Assembly (NCBI RefSeq): GCF_032302195.1
Contig: NZ_CP135275.1
Coordinates: 2,852,001 to 2,916,000 of the forward strand
Direction: 5' to 3'
Length of the DNA: 64,000 nucleotides
Origin: Paenibacillus sp. MMS20-IR301
GTDB lineage: Bacteria; Bacillota; Bacilli; Paenibacillales; Paenibacillaceae
Shown here: positions 8,832 through 18,107 of the stretch, in pieces
Numbering within the stretch: the first letter of the stretch is position 1
Layout of the letters: every line of letters begins with the position of its first letter
The notes under the pieces: model-generated
Databases searched by the model: none
What the model was told of the DNA's origin: nothing
Seen by the model: the letters and a program-made list of their open reading frames with translations, nothing else
Made by a program: the position numbers and the translations under genes

Positions 8832-10589
8832 TTATGCTCTGTTCTCAGGAGTAAAAGGAAGCCTGATATCGATTATTGCCCCGTGCGGAGCAGCATTTCG
8901 AAGGAGAATCTCTCCCTGCCCGTGATAGAGGAGGCGGAGCCTCTGTTTCAGGTTCCTGATCCCGATATGCTCACCGTCCTCATCGATTATGCGTTCCTCC
9001 TGATCAATCTGACGGATAATTCCGTCCTGGAATCCCGGCCCGGTATCACGGATCTGGATCCGGATTCCCGCCTGCGGCTGTTCACTCATCTCAAGCTCGA
9101 TATACAAGTATACCGGATCATCCAGAGTAATGGCATGCTTGACAGCATTCTCAACAAAGGTCTGAATGACCAGTGGAGGTACCGGCGTATTCAGCAAAAA
9201 TCCCGAAGCCTTGATCTCAGGAATCAGCTGATCCGGAAACCGCAGCTCCTGAATCCGCAAATAATTCCTCACATGCTGCAGCTCATCCCTGAGTGTGACA
9301 AAGCTTAGATTACTCTGAAACATATAACGGAAATAACGGATCAGATAAAGAGACAACTCTTCCAGCAGCCTTACTTCCTTTGTCCGGGCCAAGGTATGCA
9401 GTAAGTTTAAGGTGTTGATATAGAAATGGGGCTTAATCTGCAGCTGCAGATGCTGAAGCTCCGCCTTCTGCTTGTTAAGCTGCTCTTCGTAAACGTTAAT
9501 CCGCAGGTTTTTGATCTGGTCCATCATATTGTTAAACGTATCATTGACCGCCCTGAACTCCATTGAGGTCGGGAACTGCTTAATCTGGGTATCCAGATTG
9601 CCCTGCTGAATCCGGTTCATCGCTTTTAACAGGCGGTTCAGCGGAAGAAGCAGTGTTTTGCGCAGCAGCACCAGTCCTAGTAACAAGATGAGAATGGAAG
9701 CAAAGGGCAGGATAAAGGAGATTGCCCGCAGTGTCGGCAGCTGCTGCAGAATTTTTTCCTCCGGTATAAAAGCATACAGGCTGAAATCCCCTTCATGTGA
9801 ACGCTCCCCCACCGTGAGATAACGCTCTGATGTTCCGGTCAAATAATAAGATGCTTCATCCAGCCTGATCTCGGCGCCTTTCTCACGGATAAAGCTCTGA
9901 TTAACGAGTGCATTTCCGCGGTTGTCTACAAGCAGAGCTGCACCTTTCTCCCCGATGCCCAGCAGCTCAAGTGGGGTTTTGAAGGAATTCATATTGATCC
10001 ATGCACCTACCACCGATTTATTGGGCATCACAAAAAAACGGATCAGGTATGTCTGGTCTCCGCTCCGCTGAACATACCAGTTCTTCATATGCTGGCGCTG
10101 CAGACTTTCACTTTTGCTTACATCACTGACAATATAGTCTTTCAGATACATCCTGTCGAGATAAGTGGACCTGGTCTGGAAGGAGTACAGGAAAGCGTCA
10201 TCCGAAGACAGATACACAAATAATCCGTCCAGCACGGAATAACGCAGAATGGAATTCGATAGATTGTTATTAATCCGTTGTTTTACAAAGAGACGCTCAT
10301 CCGGCTCGCTGTAAAAGTCAAAATCCGAAAGCTCCGGTTCGAGCATTAAGCCGTTCAGGTAATTGTCCGCCTCCTGCAGCCGCGCATCGACCTGGCTTCT
10401 GTACAGAGACAGAAGATCCTTGCTCGATTCTGCCACCTGTGTTCTTACCGTGTGTATGGCATACACATTGGAATAGATCAGAAACACAATAAGCGGAGTG
10501 ACAATCAGGAATAAACCCGCCAGCATTTTCACGCGGATGGACTGCCAGGTTAAATAAGGATTGTGCCGGATACGGAGTGTACGGAGCAT
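8832..10589 (-). CDS. YesM-type sensor histidine kinase
   Basis: A 585-residue membrane kinase. One transmembrane helix is at about 22-44, an extracellular sensing domain at about 45-290, a second membrane helix at about 292-312, then HAMP. The His_kinase domain carries the phospho-acceptor His388 in QIKPHFYINTLN, and a C-terminal HATPase has DTGPGF. This is the LytS/YesM architecture, which senses extracellular sugars, sometimes via the binding lipoprotein. It is the first gene of the minus-strand operon and is divergent from the hydrolase at 10755. The 165-bp intergenic region contains a 7-bp inverted repeat (AGAATAG/CTATTCT, 10612-10630) of unknown meaning. Confidence 0.93.
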   Translation of the reverse strand: MLRTLRIRHNPYLTWQSIRVKMLAGLFLIVTPLIVFLIYSNVYAIHTVRTQVAESSKDLLSLYRSQVDARLQEADNYLNGLMLEPELSDFDFYSEPDERLFVKQRINNNLSNSILRYSVLDGLFVYLSSDDAFLYSFQTRSTYLDRMYLKDYIVSDVSKSESLQRQHMKNWYVQRSGDQTYLIRFFVMPNKSVVGAWINMNSFKTPLELLGIGEKGAALLVDNRGNALVNQSFIREKGAEIRLDEASYYLTGTSERYLTVGERSHEGDFSLYAFIPEEKILQQLPTLRAISFILPFASILILLLGLVLLRKTLLLPLNRLLKAMNRIQQGNLDTQIKQFPTSMEFRAVNDTFNNMMDQIKNLRINVYEEQLNKQKAELQHLQLQIKPHFYINTLNLLHTLARTKEVRLLEELSLYLIRYFRYMFQSNLSFVTLRDELQHVRNYLRIQELRFPDQLIPEIKASGFLLNTPVPPLVIQTFVENAVKHAITLDDPVYLYIELEMSEQPQAGIRIQIRDTGPGFQDGIIRQIDQEERIIDEDGEHIGIRNLKQRLRLLYHGQGEILLRNAAPHGAIIDIRLPFTPENRA

Positions 10590-10710
10590 TGTGATCTTCC
10601 TCTCTATGCTGAGAATAGGATGTCTATTCTGACAGAACGATAATACCTCAATAAGCCTGTGATGAATATAAGTATATTTGGTATAAATAAGATTTCTGCC
10701 GGGATTAAGG

Positions 10711-10716
10711 TATAAT
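10711..10716 (+). promoter_or_regulatory. Probable -10 element of the 10755 hydrolase gene
   Basis: A perfect TATAAT lies 38 bp before the ATG. The matching -35 region is weak. A purine-rich ribosome binding site (AGGAGAGGAAGG) precedes the start codon. Confidence 0.45.
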
Positions 10717-10754
10717 GAAAGCGCATGCTTACATAAGGAGAGGAAGGTTACGGG

Positions 10755-11936
10755 ATGGACAAGAACATTATTGAGCGTGATTTCAGCTGCACCAGAGACA
10801 GCTTAACGATTCGCGGAACAGCATTTATACCGGAGGGTACTGAGCTTCCAGCCATTATAGTCAGCCACGGCTTCGGCGGTAATTCGCGTGATCTATTTGA
10901 CTATTGCCGGGTCTTGGCAGCCTGGGGCTATGCAGCCTATTGTTATGATTTCTGCGGCGGAAGTGCCCCCGGGGAAGGCCGAAGCGACGGAGCAGCCACT
11001 GGTATGACAGTGCTGACAGAATGCGGAGACCTGAAGGCCGTTATGGAATACGTTAAAAGCCAACCGTATGCTGATGCAGGCAAAATAACGCTTTTGGGCT
11101 TCAGCCAGGGAGGATTCGTATCAGCGCTGTCCGCAGCAAAACACCCGGATGAAGTCGAAGCGCTGATTCTCATCTACCCCGCGCTCTGCATACCGGATGA
11201 CGCCCGCAAAGGGGCTTTGGGAGGCTCTTCCTATGATGTCGGCAATGTGCCGGATATCATAGATTGCGGGATAATGAAGCTGGGCAAAAGGTTCCATGAG
11301 ACGGTTGCAGACATGGACCCCTATGAAGAGATCACTCCCTACAAAGGCCCTGTGCTGCTGATGCACGGCACGGAGGATCAGGTCGTTGACTACAAGTATG
11401 CCGTTAAGGCCTGTGATTCTTACCTGCCTGGCCAATGTCAGCTTCAGCTGATTCAAGAGGCGGGACATTCCTTTACTGAACAACAAAGTGTCAGCGCTCT
11501 GGTATCCATACAGCAGTTTTTGCTTGGCAAAAAAGAAATATTAACTATTCGTGTCCAAATTACGGGCGTAGAGATCCGCAAGGAAGAAGGTTCGTACAGG
11601 CAGTCAGCCGTACTCTTTACTGGAAATAGTAGCAGCTCGTTCTTTACGGGACATATTATGCCCGGCGCAGTGGACGTACAGGAGCATGTGGATGATCTAT
11701 TAGTCAGCATCCGGGCAGCCTACACTTTAGAGGGAACGGATTATACAGGTAAGCAGTGCCGGATACATATCGTCAACCAGAGTGTGGACGGGGAATGGAA
11801 GCCAGCCATAGATACAGACAGCAGGGCACTGGCTTTTTTGAATCAGGAAGATTTGACTGCTGGCTTGGAGGGGTACACTGACGGCCTGACTGTACGGATT
11901 TATTCGGCGGTACCGGAGAACAATCCCCCACTCTGA
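10755..11936 (+). CDS. Alpha/beta hydrolase with C-terminal DUF3237-like domain
   Basis: A 393-residue protein. Residues 1-255 are a serine hydrolase: oxyanion region SHGFGG at 37-42, nucleophile GFSQGG with Ser117, acid in HGTEDQVVD and catalytic His in EAGHSF. The usual family length is about 250 residues. The extra 130 C-terminal residues resemble the small beta-barrel DUF3237 family (pattern FTG.IMPGAVDVQ, then an LEG.DY..Q..IHIVN strand). There is no signal peptide. It is an isolated gene, convergent with the DUF418-like gene. The hydrolase call is firm; the tail assignment is tentative and the substrate unknown. Confidence 0.85.
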   Translation: MDKNIIERDFSCTRDSLTIRGTAFIPEGTELPAIIVSHGFGGNSRDLFDYCRVLAAWGYAAYCYDFCGGSAPGEGRSDGAATGMTVLTECGDLKAVMEYVKSQPYADAGKITLLGFSQGGFVSALSAAKHPDEVEALILIYPALCIPDDARKGALGGSSYDVGNVPDIIDCGIMKLGKRFHETVADMDPYEEITPYKGPVLLMHGTEDQVVDYKYAVKACDSYLPGQCQLQLIQEAGHSFTEQQSVSALVSIQQFLLGKKEILTIRVQITGVEIRKEEGSYRQSAVLFTGNSSSSFFTGHIMPGAVDVQEHVDDLLVSIRAAYTLEGTDYTGKQCRIHIVNQSVDGEWKPAIDTDSRALAFLNQEDLTAGLEGYTDGLTVRIYSAVPENNPPL

Positions 11937-11948
11937 TTAGGTGGGGGA
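11924..11948. terminator. Hairpin between convergent stop codons
   Basis: Perfect 8-bp arms TCCCCCAC / GTGGGGGA enclose a 9-nt loop that contains both stop codons of the converging genes (TGA 11934-11936 plus, TTA 11937-11939 minus). No long T-run follows on either strand, so terminator activity is uncertain. Confidence 0.4.
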
Positions 11949-13058
11949 AGCATTATTCTTTTCAAATCCGCTGAATAACCGGTCAAAGCGGCGCATCAGG
12001 GTCTCAAGAGGAGCTTGAGAGAAGCGAACAAGAAGCCAGCCTGCAAGGAGTGTGATGAGTACAACAATCCCATCTCCAAACGGGATTTCACCAATATAAT
12101 AATTGACTCCGGCCGTTATGAGCACCCAGGCAAGAACAAACTGTGCAGCATACAGTGTCAGCGCCACCTGACCGACGGCAGCAAAAGGAAGCAGCACGGC
12201 GGCAAGCTTTTTTTCAATCAGACAAGCAAGTCCCAGTACGATAAGAGAAGTGCCGAGTCCGATGAGAAGCTGGAAGCTTGAGCCGCTCTGCGGCGCTGAT
12301 GTCAGCAGCATATTCCACAGGGGCGGCATTACATTATGCGGCCAGATTGCATAGGGATCCGGCTGTGCAGCCGTAACATTAGTATTAGCTATAAGCCACT
12401 GTTCAAAAGATTGTAACCATACGGGAAGAACCTTTGCAGCTAGTATTTTGGTAATGACGAGCACAAAGGTACCACTAACAGTAAACCAGATTGCATTTCG
12501 CACACTGTGCAGATTGAGCCGGCCGAGCGCCATCCCCGCAACGAAAACCGGAGCAACCCCGAGCGCAGATAACGGACCGCCAGCTATGTCACTGAGAAAG
12601 TAGGCAGATGAAAAAACGCTGCCGCCCAAAATCATCAATGGCGGGCCAACAATTAGCAGTGCCGCTGATATTATGAACAAGGTACGTCTGGAGCAATGAA
12701 CAAGCACTAAAGCTAATACGAATAAGGCAGCATATGCAGGTAAAATGACCGCAAAAGGGGCATTAAGCATAATAAGCAGATAACCGACCAAATCAATAAA
12801 TACTGCCCGTGCCAGCATCTGCGCCCGGAAAGATGCCATCTCCGTTCCCTTTTCAAGCATACGCTGTGACATGAGTGAGAAAGAAATGCCGGAACAAAGG
12901 ATAAATAATATCATGGTGTTTCCTGAAACAATTGAAGCATTAAAATTATTCAAGGCAAAATGCTGTACAAACATTCCGATTACAGCCAGCCCCCGTGCTG
13001 CATCCAGTGCGACTAGCCGCCGTGACCTTGATTTTCTTAGATTATCATCGTTTGACAA
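11937..13058 (-). CDS. DUF418/DUF1624-like polytopic membrane acyltransferase-type protein
   Basis: A 373-residue protein with about ten hydrophobic segments. The N-terminus RRLVALDAARGLAVIGMFVQH matches the start of the DUF418/DUF1624 group, related to heparan-alpha-glucosaminide acetyltransferases. Its C-terminal part (VALTLYAAQFVLAW) resembles DUF418. The conserved D..RG..I..M..QH pattern is what is expected of membrane acyl transfer to sugars. It lies 28 bp after the M14-SLH gene, as the last gene of the envelope cluster. A role in modifying a cell-wall glycopolymer is inference. Confidence 0.75.
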   Translation of the reverse strand: MSNDDNLRKSRSRRLVALDAARGLAVIGMFVQHFALNNFNASIVSGNTMILFILCSGISFSLMSQRMLEKGTEMASFRAQMLARAVFIDLVGYLLIMLNAPFAVILPAYAALFVLALVLVHCSRRTLFIISAALLIVGPPLMILGGSVFSSAYFLSDIAGGPLSALGVAPVFVAGMALGRLNLHSVRNAIWFTVSGTFVLVITKILAAKVLPVWLQSFEQWLIANTNVTAAQPDPYAIWPHNVMPPLWNMLLTSAPQSGSSFQLLIGLGTSLIVLGLACLIEKKLAAVLLPFAAVGQVALTLYAAQFVLAWVLITAGVNYYIGEIPFGDGIVVLITLLAGWLLVRFSQAPLETLMRRFDRLFSGFEKNNASPT

Positions 13059-13086
13059 ATGGATCCCTCCTAAGTTCTCGAGACGT

Positions 13087-16000
13087 TTAATAGTATAATT
13101 GTCTGATCCGGCTGATCATAACGGCTGCCTGAGCACGGTTAGCGATCTCCTGAGGAGCAAATACTGTCGGGGACAAGCCTTCAATTATATGGGCATCACT
13201 TAAAACAGCCACAGCTTCCCTGGCATACGGGGCAATCGCCTCACGGTCGGTGAACTTCTCCAGTGCTTCTTTAGAAGCTTGAAGCGGAAAAGCTGAGGAG
13301 TGCTTAAGAACATTAGCCGCTATTAACGCCATTTCCTGGCGTGTAACAGCACGGTCAGGCTCAAACCTTCCTTCTCCAACACCGTTTACCAGCTTTGCTC
13401 CCACTGCTGAAGCAATATACGGATAATACCAGCTTGAAGATGGAACATCTGTAAATGAGATTGCCGAATGTGCCTCGGACAAATCAAAGGTCTTAATAAG
13501 CATAGCTAGATATTCAGCCCGGGTTACGTGCTGTAGCGGCTTAAAACGTTCTCCGCCCGAACCTTGCAGCGCTCCAAGGTCTAATAGTTCGCGAATAGAA
13601 TCTCCTGCCCAGGATTCTACACCATTCAAATCACCGAACTTCACAACGGGAACAGTTGCCGGCTGTATGCCGGCTGCATTGAATATTGAATTCGCCAGCA
13701 ATCGGTATTGATGCTGAGAGTGGGCTTTATTAATCAAATCATTAGCAAAAACGCTCAGATGCTTATTGTTTTCATTGTAAGTGAACGCCAAAATCTTCCC
13801 CTTGGCTGCAGCGTGTCCCGGCCACCATCCTGCTTTATAGAAATCGTTCTTACCGCTTATGGTAGCAAGTACTTTTGCAGCTTTGGGTACTGCTGTAATA
13901 TATGAACCGGACACAGTATAGAAATTCTCCTGCGCATTGTAAGGACCCGTAATGATGTTATCTTGCATGACATCGGCCATGAATACACCTTCATAGCTTT
14001 CCCATTCAGGCCCGGCAAAAGCAAATCCGGGAATCAGATTCTTAACATTCGTCATCCCCATATAGCCGTAGGCTACATATGGCTTTCCGCTGCGGACCAG
14101 CTCTTCAGAATCAAACGTATTTACCAGAATATCAGCCTTCTTCTGGTCTGCAGTCACTTCAAAACCCAAACCTTTCAACACAATTTCCGGTTCACCCAAA
14201 GCGGCTATAGTCTGATGTTTTAGCAACTGTCCTTTCGGTTCGACTTTTCCAAATGCATCTGCGTCTAGTAGATATTTTTCAAGCAGCGGTTTCAAATCCT
14301 GATAAGAAACAATAAAATCCCCGGCTTTGTCCTTCTCTGTACCCGCTGTAAGCATCGTCACCGTTTTACCTGAGGAGAGCAACTCATTGACAGCCCTTAT
14401 TGCATCATTATTTGTATTATGAATAACAACATAACCGGTATTGCCGGGCAGCGTTGTTCCAGACATGGTTACCGAGGTTACAGGCTGCGTTTTGCCTGTA
14501 AATATATCCGGCTGACGGATTGCGTAACAATTAAACCCGCGCAAGTCCGGGAAGTTCTGAACAATTTCTGCGGTAACCCATTCAGCATCTGATAGATCAA
14601 CACCGTCATACAAGACAAGATTAGCCAGCCCCCGCATGGCCTGATGCATATTCACTACAAAAGAGCCCGCTGGATACGCCATACCTCCAACTCTTACCTG
14701 TTCAGTTGAACGTTCAATCTGAACACCGTTCCGCAGGAAATATTCGATCATATGATACACTTCAAGCGCATTTTTCTGTACACCCGCTTCCACCGGCAGC
14801 ACATAATACTCCGGGAAGAAATTTGTATTTCCTTTGCGCGGACGGCCAATTTCTTCATTCCTTGCATCGACTAAATATTTATCCACTGCATGATCATCCA
14901 GATTATCTATACCACGCTCATAGATTTTGAGCTGATTCATAAACAGCTTATCCTGATTGTCCATAACGTAGGATGTGGCTGCTGCCACGCTGTAGTATAT
15001 TGCTTTTACTGACTCTTCGTTGTTCTCCGGCATTTCCAGCGTGTGTCCCAAAGCGCCGTGATGCATGGCAAATACGGCAGTATACGCCGGAGAAGCATCA
15101 TCCCAGCCCGATGCTGTTCCCTTAGATATGTATTTAGGATCTAATACAGACTTCTTATGTTCTTCATAGGGAATATGATAGTAATCATACTTTGTGTTGG
15201 CAATACCAGCTTCGCCCATCGCTTTGGCCTGCTCCAGCATGCTGTTCATTAACAGGTCATACTCGATGTTCGGATCATGCGGCGGCGTAGCCGGTTCAAT
15301 TAGAAAGTTTTTATCAAAACCATGCAAATCAAGAAAAGAAAGCGGAGACCATTTGGCAATTTGCTCCGTTACGCTGCGCGTCTCCGGCTGTGTCTGATAT
15401 GTGTTATCCCGGTTTAGATCAAAATCATTGGCGTTGACTCTGGAAGTATGAAACCGTCCGTCTGGATTATCCGTGTAGACCAGAAGGAAAAACACCTTTT
15501 TTAACACGTCATCTATATTCATGTTGGTTTCACTTGCATCTCCATCCGGCAGTGTTGTATTATACGAAATCCGGCTCTCCAGTGCCAAAGACTTGAAATA
15601 GTTAAAAATAGCATCGACTCCCGGGGATTCATTCGGGTGAATATTATTCAGCCAGACAGGTACCGCGTATTCGCCGAATACACCTGACTTTATATCAGCC
15701 TGCAGCTGCTTAGGATTATTCATCATCGCAGGGTGCGTAACATTCTGGTATTTATCTACCGTTTTCTTATCTTTTGCAACAATGGTAAGGTAAATATCCC
15801 TTCCTTCTACTGATTTTCCAATGGTTTCGGTATGGATGTACCTGTCATTAAGGACAGCGGCTTGCGATGTAACCGCATCGATTGCCGGCTTCAGTTCATC
15901 GTAAGTCAAGAAACTCTCATAGGGTGTTAATTTGACAGGAGCCTTAGCCAATATTTGTCCGTCAGATGATATTGCTGCCAGTTCATAGGTTCCCATCAGA

Positions 16001-16401
16001 GATCCGAATAATTGCCGCTGCAAGCGGGGTTCAGCCAGATTATCACTGCCGTACGGGAGATCAAAGGTAATACTTGCCGAATAAAGTCCTCCTTCTACCT
16101 TTTCTTGGCTGACTGTGATGAAGGAGGGGCCGGTATAATCCCGTTGTTCAAATGTTTTCCATTCGGATAACGGTTTCCCCCCATAGGTCCAACTGATCTT
16201 TTTCAGATCTTCTCCATTCGGCAGATGAAAACTGACTTGAAATACCCTCTTTGCCGTCATGGATGCCACGTTGTTGTTCATTACCAGTACCTGTGCGGGC
16301 GGTTCCCCGCTCACCCTATTATCACCATAAGCCGTTGTACCTGTCAGCAGTGACAGTACCATTAACAGCGCCAGCATCCCTTTATTGAATAGCTTCTTCA
16401 A
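13087..16401 (-). CDS. Secreted M14 zinc carboxypeptidase with C-terminal SLH repeats
   Basis: A 1104-residue exoprotein. It has a signal peptide (residues 1 to about 26) and an N-terminal beta-rich segment. The M14 metallopeptidase domain has zinc ligands His255 and Glu258 (HPNE) and His360 (LDLHG), substrate-binding Asn330-Arg331 (DLNRD) and catalytic Glu456 (TLEMP). A long middle region follows, and three SLH repeats fill about residues 915-1104 and attach the protein to pyruvylated wall polymer. It would trim peptides or peptidoglycan stems at the surface. The start codon overlaps the end of the LCP gene by 20 bp, indicating translational coupling. Confidence 0.92.
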   Translation of the reverse strand: MKKLFNKGMLALLMVLSLLTGTTAYGDNRVSGEPPAQVLVMNNNVASMTAKRVFQVSFHLPNGEDLKKISWTYGGKPLSEWKTFEQRDYTGPSFITVSQEKVEGGLYSASITFDLPYGSDNLAEPRLQRQLFGSLMGTYELAAISSDGQILAKAPVKLTPYESFLTYDELKPAIDAVTSQAAVLNDRYIHTETIGKSVEGRDIYLTIVAKDKKTVDKYQNVTHPAMMNNPKQLQADIKSGVFGEYAVPVWLNNIHPNESPGVDAIFNYFKSLALESRISYNTTLPDGDASETNMNIDDVLKKVFFLLVYTDNPDGRFHTSRVNANDFDLNRDNTYQTQPETRSVTEQIAKWSPLSFLDLHGFDKNFLIEPATPPHDPNIEYDLLMNSMLEQAKAMGEAGIANTKYDYYHIPYEEHKKSVLDPKYISKGTASGWDDASPAYTAVFAMHHGALGHTLEMPENNEESVKAIYYSVAAATSYVMDNQDKLFMNQLKIYERGIDNLDDHAVDKYLVDARNEEIGRPRKGNTNFFPEYYVLPVEAGVQKNALEVYHMIEYFLRNGVQIERSTEQVRVGGMAYPAGSFVVNMHQAMRGLANLVLYDGVDLSDAEWVTAEIVQNFPDLRGFNCYAIRQPDIFTGKTQPVTSVTMSGTTLPGNTGYVVIHNTNNDAIRAVNELLSSGKTVTMLTAGTEKDKAGDFIVSYQDLKPLLEKYLLDADAFGKVEPKGQLLKHQTIAALGEPEIVLKGLGFEVTADQKKADILVNTFDSEELVRSGKPYVAYGYMGMTNVKNLIPGFAFAGPEWESYEGVFMADVMQDNIITGPYNAQENFYTVSGSYITAVPKAAKVLATISGKNDFYKAGWWPGHAAAKGKILAFTYNENNKHLSVFANDLINKAHSQHQYRLLANSIFNAAGIQPATVPVVKFGDLNGVESWAGDSIRELLDLGALQGSGGERFKPLQHVTRAEYLAMLIKTFDLSEAHSAISFTDVPSSSWYYPYIASAVGAKLVNGVGEGRFEPDRAVTRQEMALIAANVLKHSSAFPLQASKEALEKFTDREAIAPYAREAVAVLSDAHIIEGLSPTVFAPQEIANRAQAAVMISRIRQLYY

Positions 16402-17386
16402 CCGGCTGCTCCCCCTCTACTGTTTGTTCTTTTGCATCGCCCTCAAGGATCTTCTTGACGTATTCTTTCAACTCATTGCTGTTGGAGACAGCTAGTATCG
16501 CTGCTCTTCCCGCATAAGTCTCTTTGACCAGATTCATAGGAGGAATCTGCTCACTTGCCTCCATTGCACTTTGGTAGCCTACGGTTGCCAGCTTCCACAT
16601 ATCGTTCACCGACAGATTGGTATCAATATATGGACTAACCTCCTCAAGAATGGACGGAAGCTTCATAATAGAGGTCGTGCTTTTCATTTTTTGGACGATA
16701 GCATCGGTGAAATCCCGCTGGCGCTTCGTCCGGGAGTAGTCGGACAAAGCATCATGACGAAACCGGACATATTGCAGCGCCGTTGTTCCATCCAGATGCT
16801 GCTGCCCCTCTTTCAGATTTATGTCATACTGATGCTTATCCGCTATACTCTCATACTTCATATCCTTCTCTACATAGAAATCGACTCCGCCTACAGCATC
16901 TACAAGCTTAATAAATCCTTGAAAGTCCGTGTATACATAGAATTGGATGGGAATGCCCAGCAAATCACTTACTGCACTCATCGCTGTTTTGGGGCCATGA
17001 GTAATTGCCGTATTAATGCGATTCTTACCGTGATCAGGAATTTGGACATAGGTGTCACGGAGAATGGAGAACACATGAATTTTTTCCCGCACAGGATCCA
17101 GTGACACTACCATCATGCTGTCGGAGCGGGGAATCTCCCCTTTTGCCGTTCCGCGGGCATCCACTCCCATCAACAAAATATTTACCGGCTCCTTCCCCTC
17201 CCATTTAGGCGGCTCTGCAAGCTTCTCTTCACTAGCCTTTACCTCGGCTAATGGGGAGCTGGAATCGGTTTTACTTAAATCATCCAGCTCTTTATAAACA
17301 GACCAGATATAAAATAATACTATTGCGGCGATTACACTCATAACTATCAAGAAAAATGCTGCGAGCTTCTTCATTTTTAGCGACAT
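16382..17386 (-). CDS. LytR-CpsA-Psr (LCP) family cell-wall polymer ligase
   Basis: A 334-residue type II membrane protein. It has one N-terminal membrane helix (about 7-28) followed by an extracellular LCP domain starting at about residue 67 (NILLMGVDARG). Family arginines are visible in IPRSDSMM and SILRDTYV, and again in YVRFRHD. LCP enzymes transfer polyprenyl-phosphate-linked teichoic or other glycopolymers to peptidoglycan. It lies 36 bp after the SGNH gene and overlaps the M14-SLH gene. A GAGG ribosome site precedes the ATG by 7 nt. The cluster suggests a modified wall polymer that also anchors SLH proteins. Confidence 0.93.
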   Translation of the reverse strand: MSLKMKKLAAFFLIVMSVIAAIVLFYIWSVYKELDDLSKTDSSSPLAEVKASEEKLAEPPKWEGKEPVNILLMGVDARGTAKGEIPRSDSMMVVSLDPVREKIHVFSILRDTYVQIPDHGKNRINTAITHGPKTAMSAVSDLLGIPIQFYVYTDFQGFIKLVDAVGGVDFYVEKDMKYESIADKHQYDINLKEGQQHLDGTTALQYVRFRHDALSDYSRTKRQRDFTDAIVQKMKSTTSIMKLPSILEEVSPYIDTNLSVNDMWKLATVGYQSAMEASEQIPPMNLVKETYAGRAAILAVSNSNELKEYVKKILEGDAKEQTVEGEQPVEEAIQ

Positions 17387-17422
17387 ATTTGACCCTCATT
17401 TCTTTGTATTGCATTCTGCGTA

Positions 17423-18100
17423 TTATTTCTCCAGAGCCTCCAGAAGAAGCGAAGCGTAATATCTGCTGCCTTCCGGTTTCAGATGCACTCCGTCTTTGTA
17501 GAAATAATCTGACTTCCCTTCACTTGCAGCATACCAATCCACAACTTTAGCGTTATTAAATTCACGAGCAACATCCTTTATCGTTGTGTTGACCGTATCT
17601 TGCCACCCCTTAGGTACCCGGGCAGTTACAAGAAGTACCTGTTTGGCGCCGGACAGTGTAGTTAATATATTGCGAAGTTGTTTCTTATTGAATGGACCAT
17701 TTGTACCAAGCTCAATAATGATATAATCGCCCAGTTTTCCGTTTGTTTCTAATTCGGTAATTAACTTCTGCGCCTGCACCATCTGTCTGCTTTCCTTACC
17801 ATTCACCGTTGCATCAGGAAGCAGTTCTTTCAGGTAGGGTTCAACTCCCACCATAACTGAATCTCCAATGGCGGTTACTCCGTTTCCGGTAAACGGCTGC
17901 TCTTCCTTCAGGGGCTGAGGAGTGTTTCTTGAAACCTGCTGTTGATTCTGTGCAACTGGCTGTTGACTCTGCACAACCGGCTGATTTGCTATAACTTTTT
18001 CGCCGGGCTCCGAAGAAACCTCCCTGTGTACCCCCAGGTATACCAAAGCAATAATCACAATAACAAGCAGCCATATCATTCCAGTTCCTTTATTTTTCAT
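17423..18100 (-). CDS. Membrane-anchored SGNH-hydrolase-like acetyltransferase domain protein
   Basis: A 225-residue protein with an N-terminal membrane anchor (about 9-24), a Gln/Val-rich low-complexity linker (about 37-60) and an SGNH fold. Block I is GDSVMVG with Ser81, the Gly-Thr-Asn block GTNG is at 132-135, and Asp203/His206 lie in DGVHLKPEG. This resembles the extracellular C-terminal half of OatA-like peptidoglycan O-acetyltransferases. The gene directly follows (7 bp) an acyltransferase-3 gene, so the two may form a split OatA. The acceptor sugar is unknown. Confidence 0.85.
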   Translation of the reverse strand: MKNKGTGMIWLLVIVIIALVYLGVHREVSSEPGEKVIANQPVVQSQQPVAQNQQQVSRNTPQPLKEEQPFTGNGVTAIGDSVMVGVEPYLKELLPDATVNGKESRQMVQAQKLITELETNGKLGDYIIIELGTNGPFNKKQLRNILTTLSGAKQVLLVTARVPKGWQDTVNTTIKDVAREFNNAKVVDWYAASEGKSDYFYKDGVHLKPEGSRYYASLLLEALEK

Positions 18101-18107
18101 CTGTATA

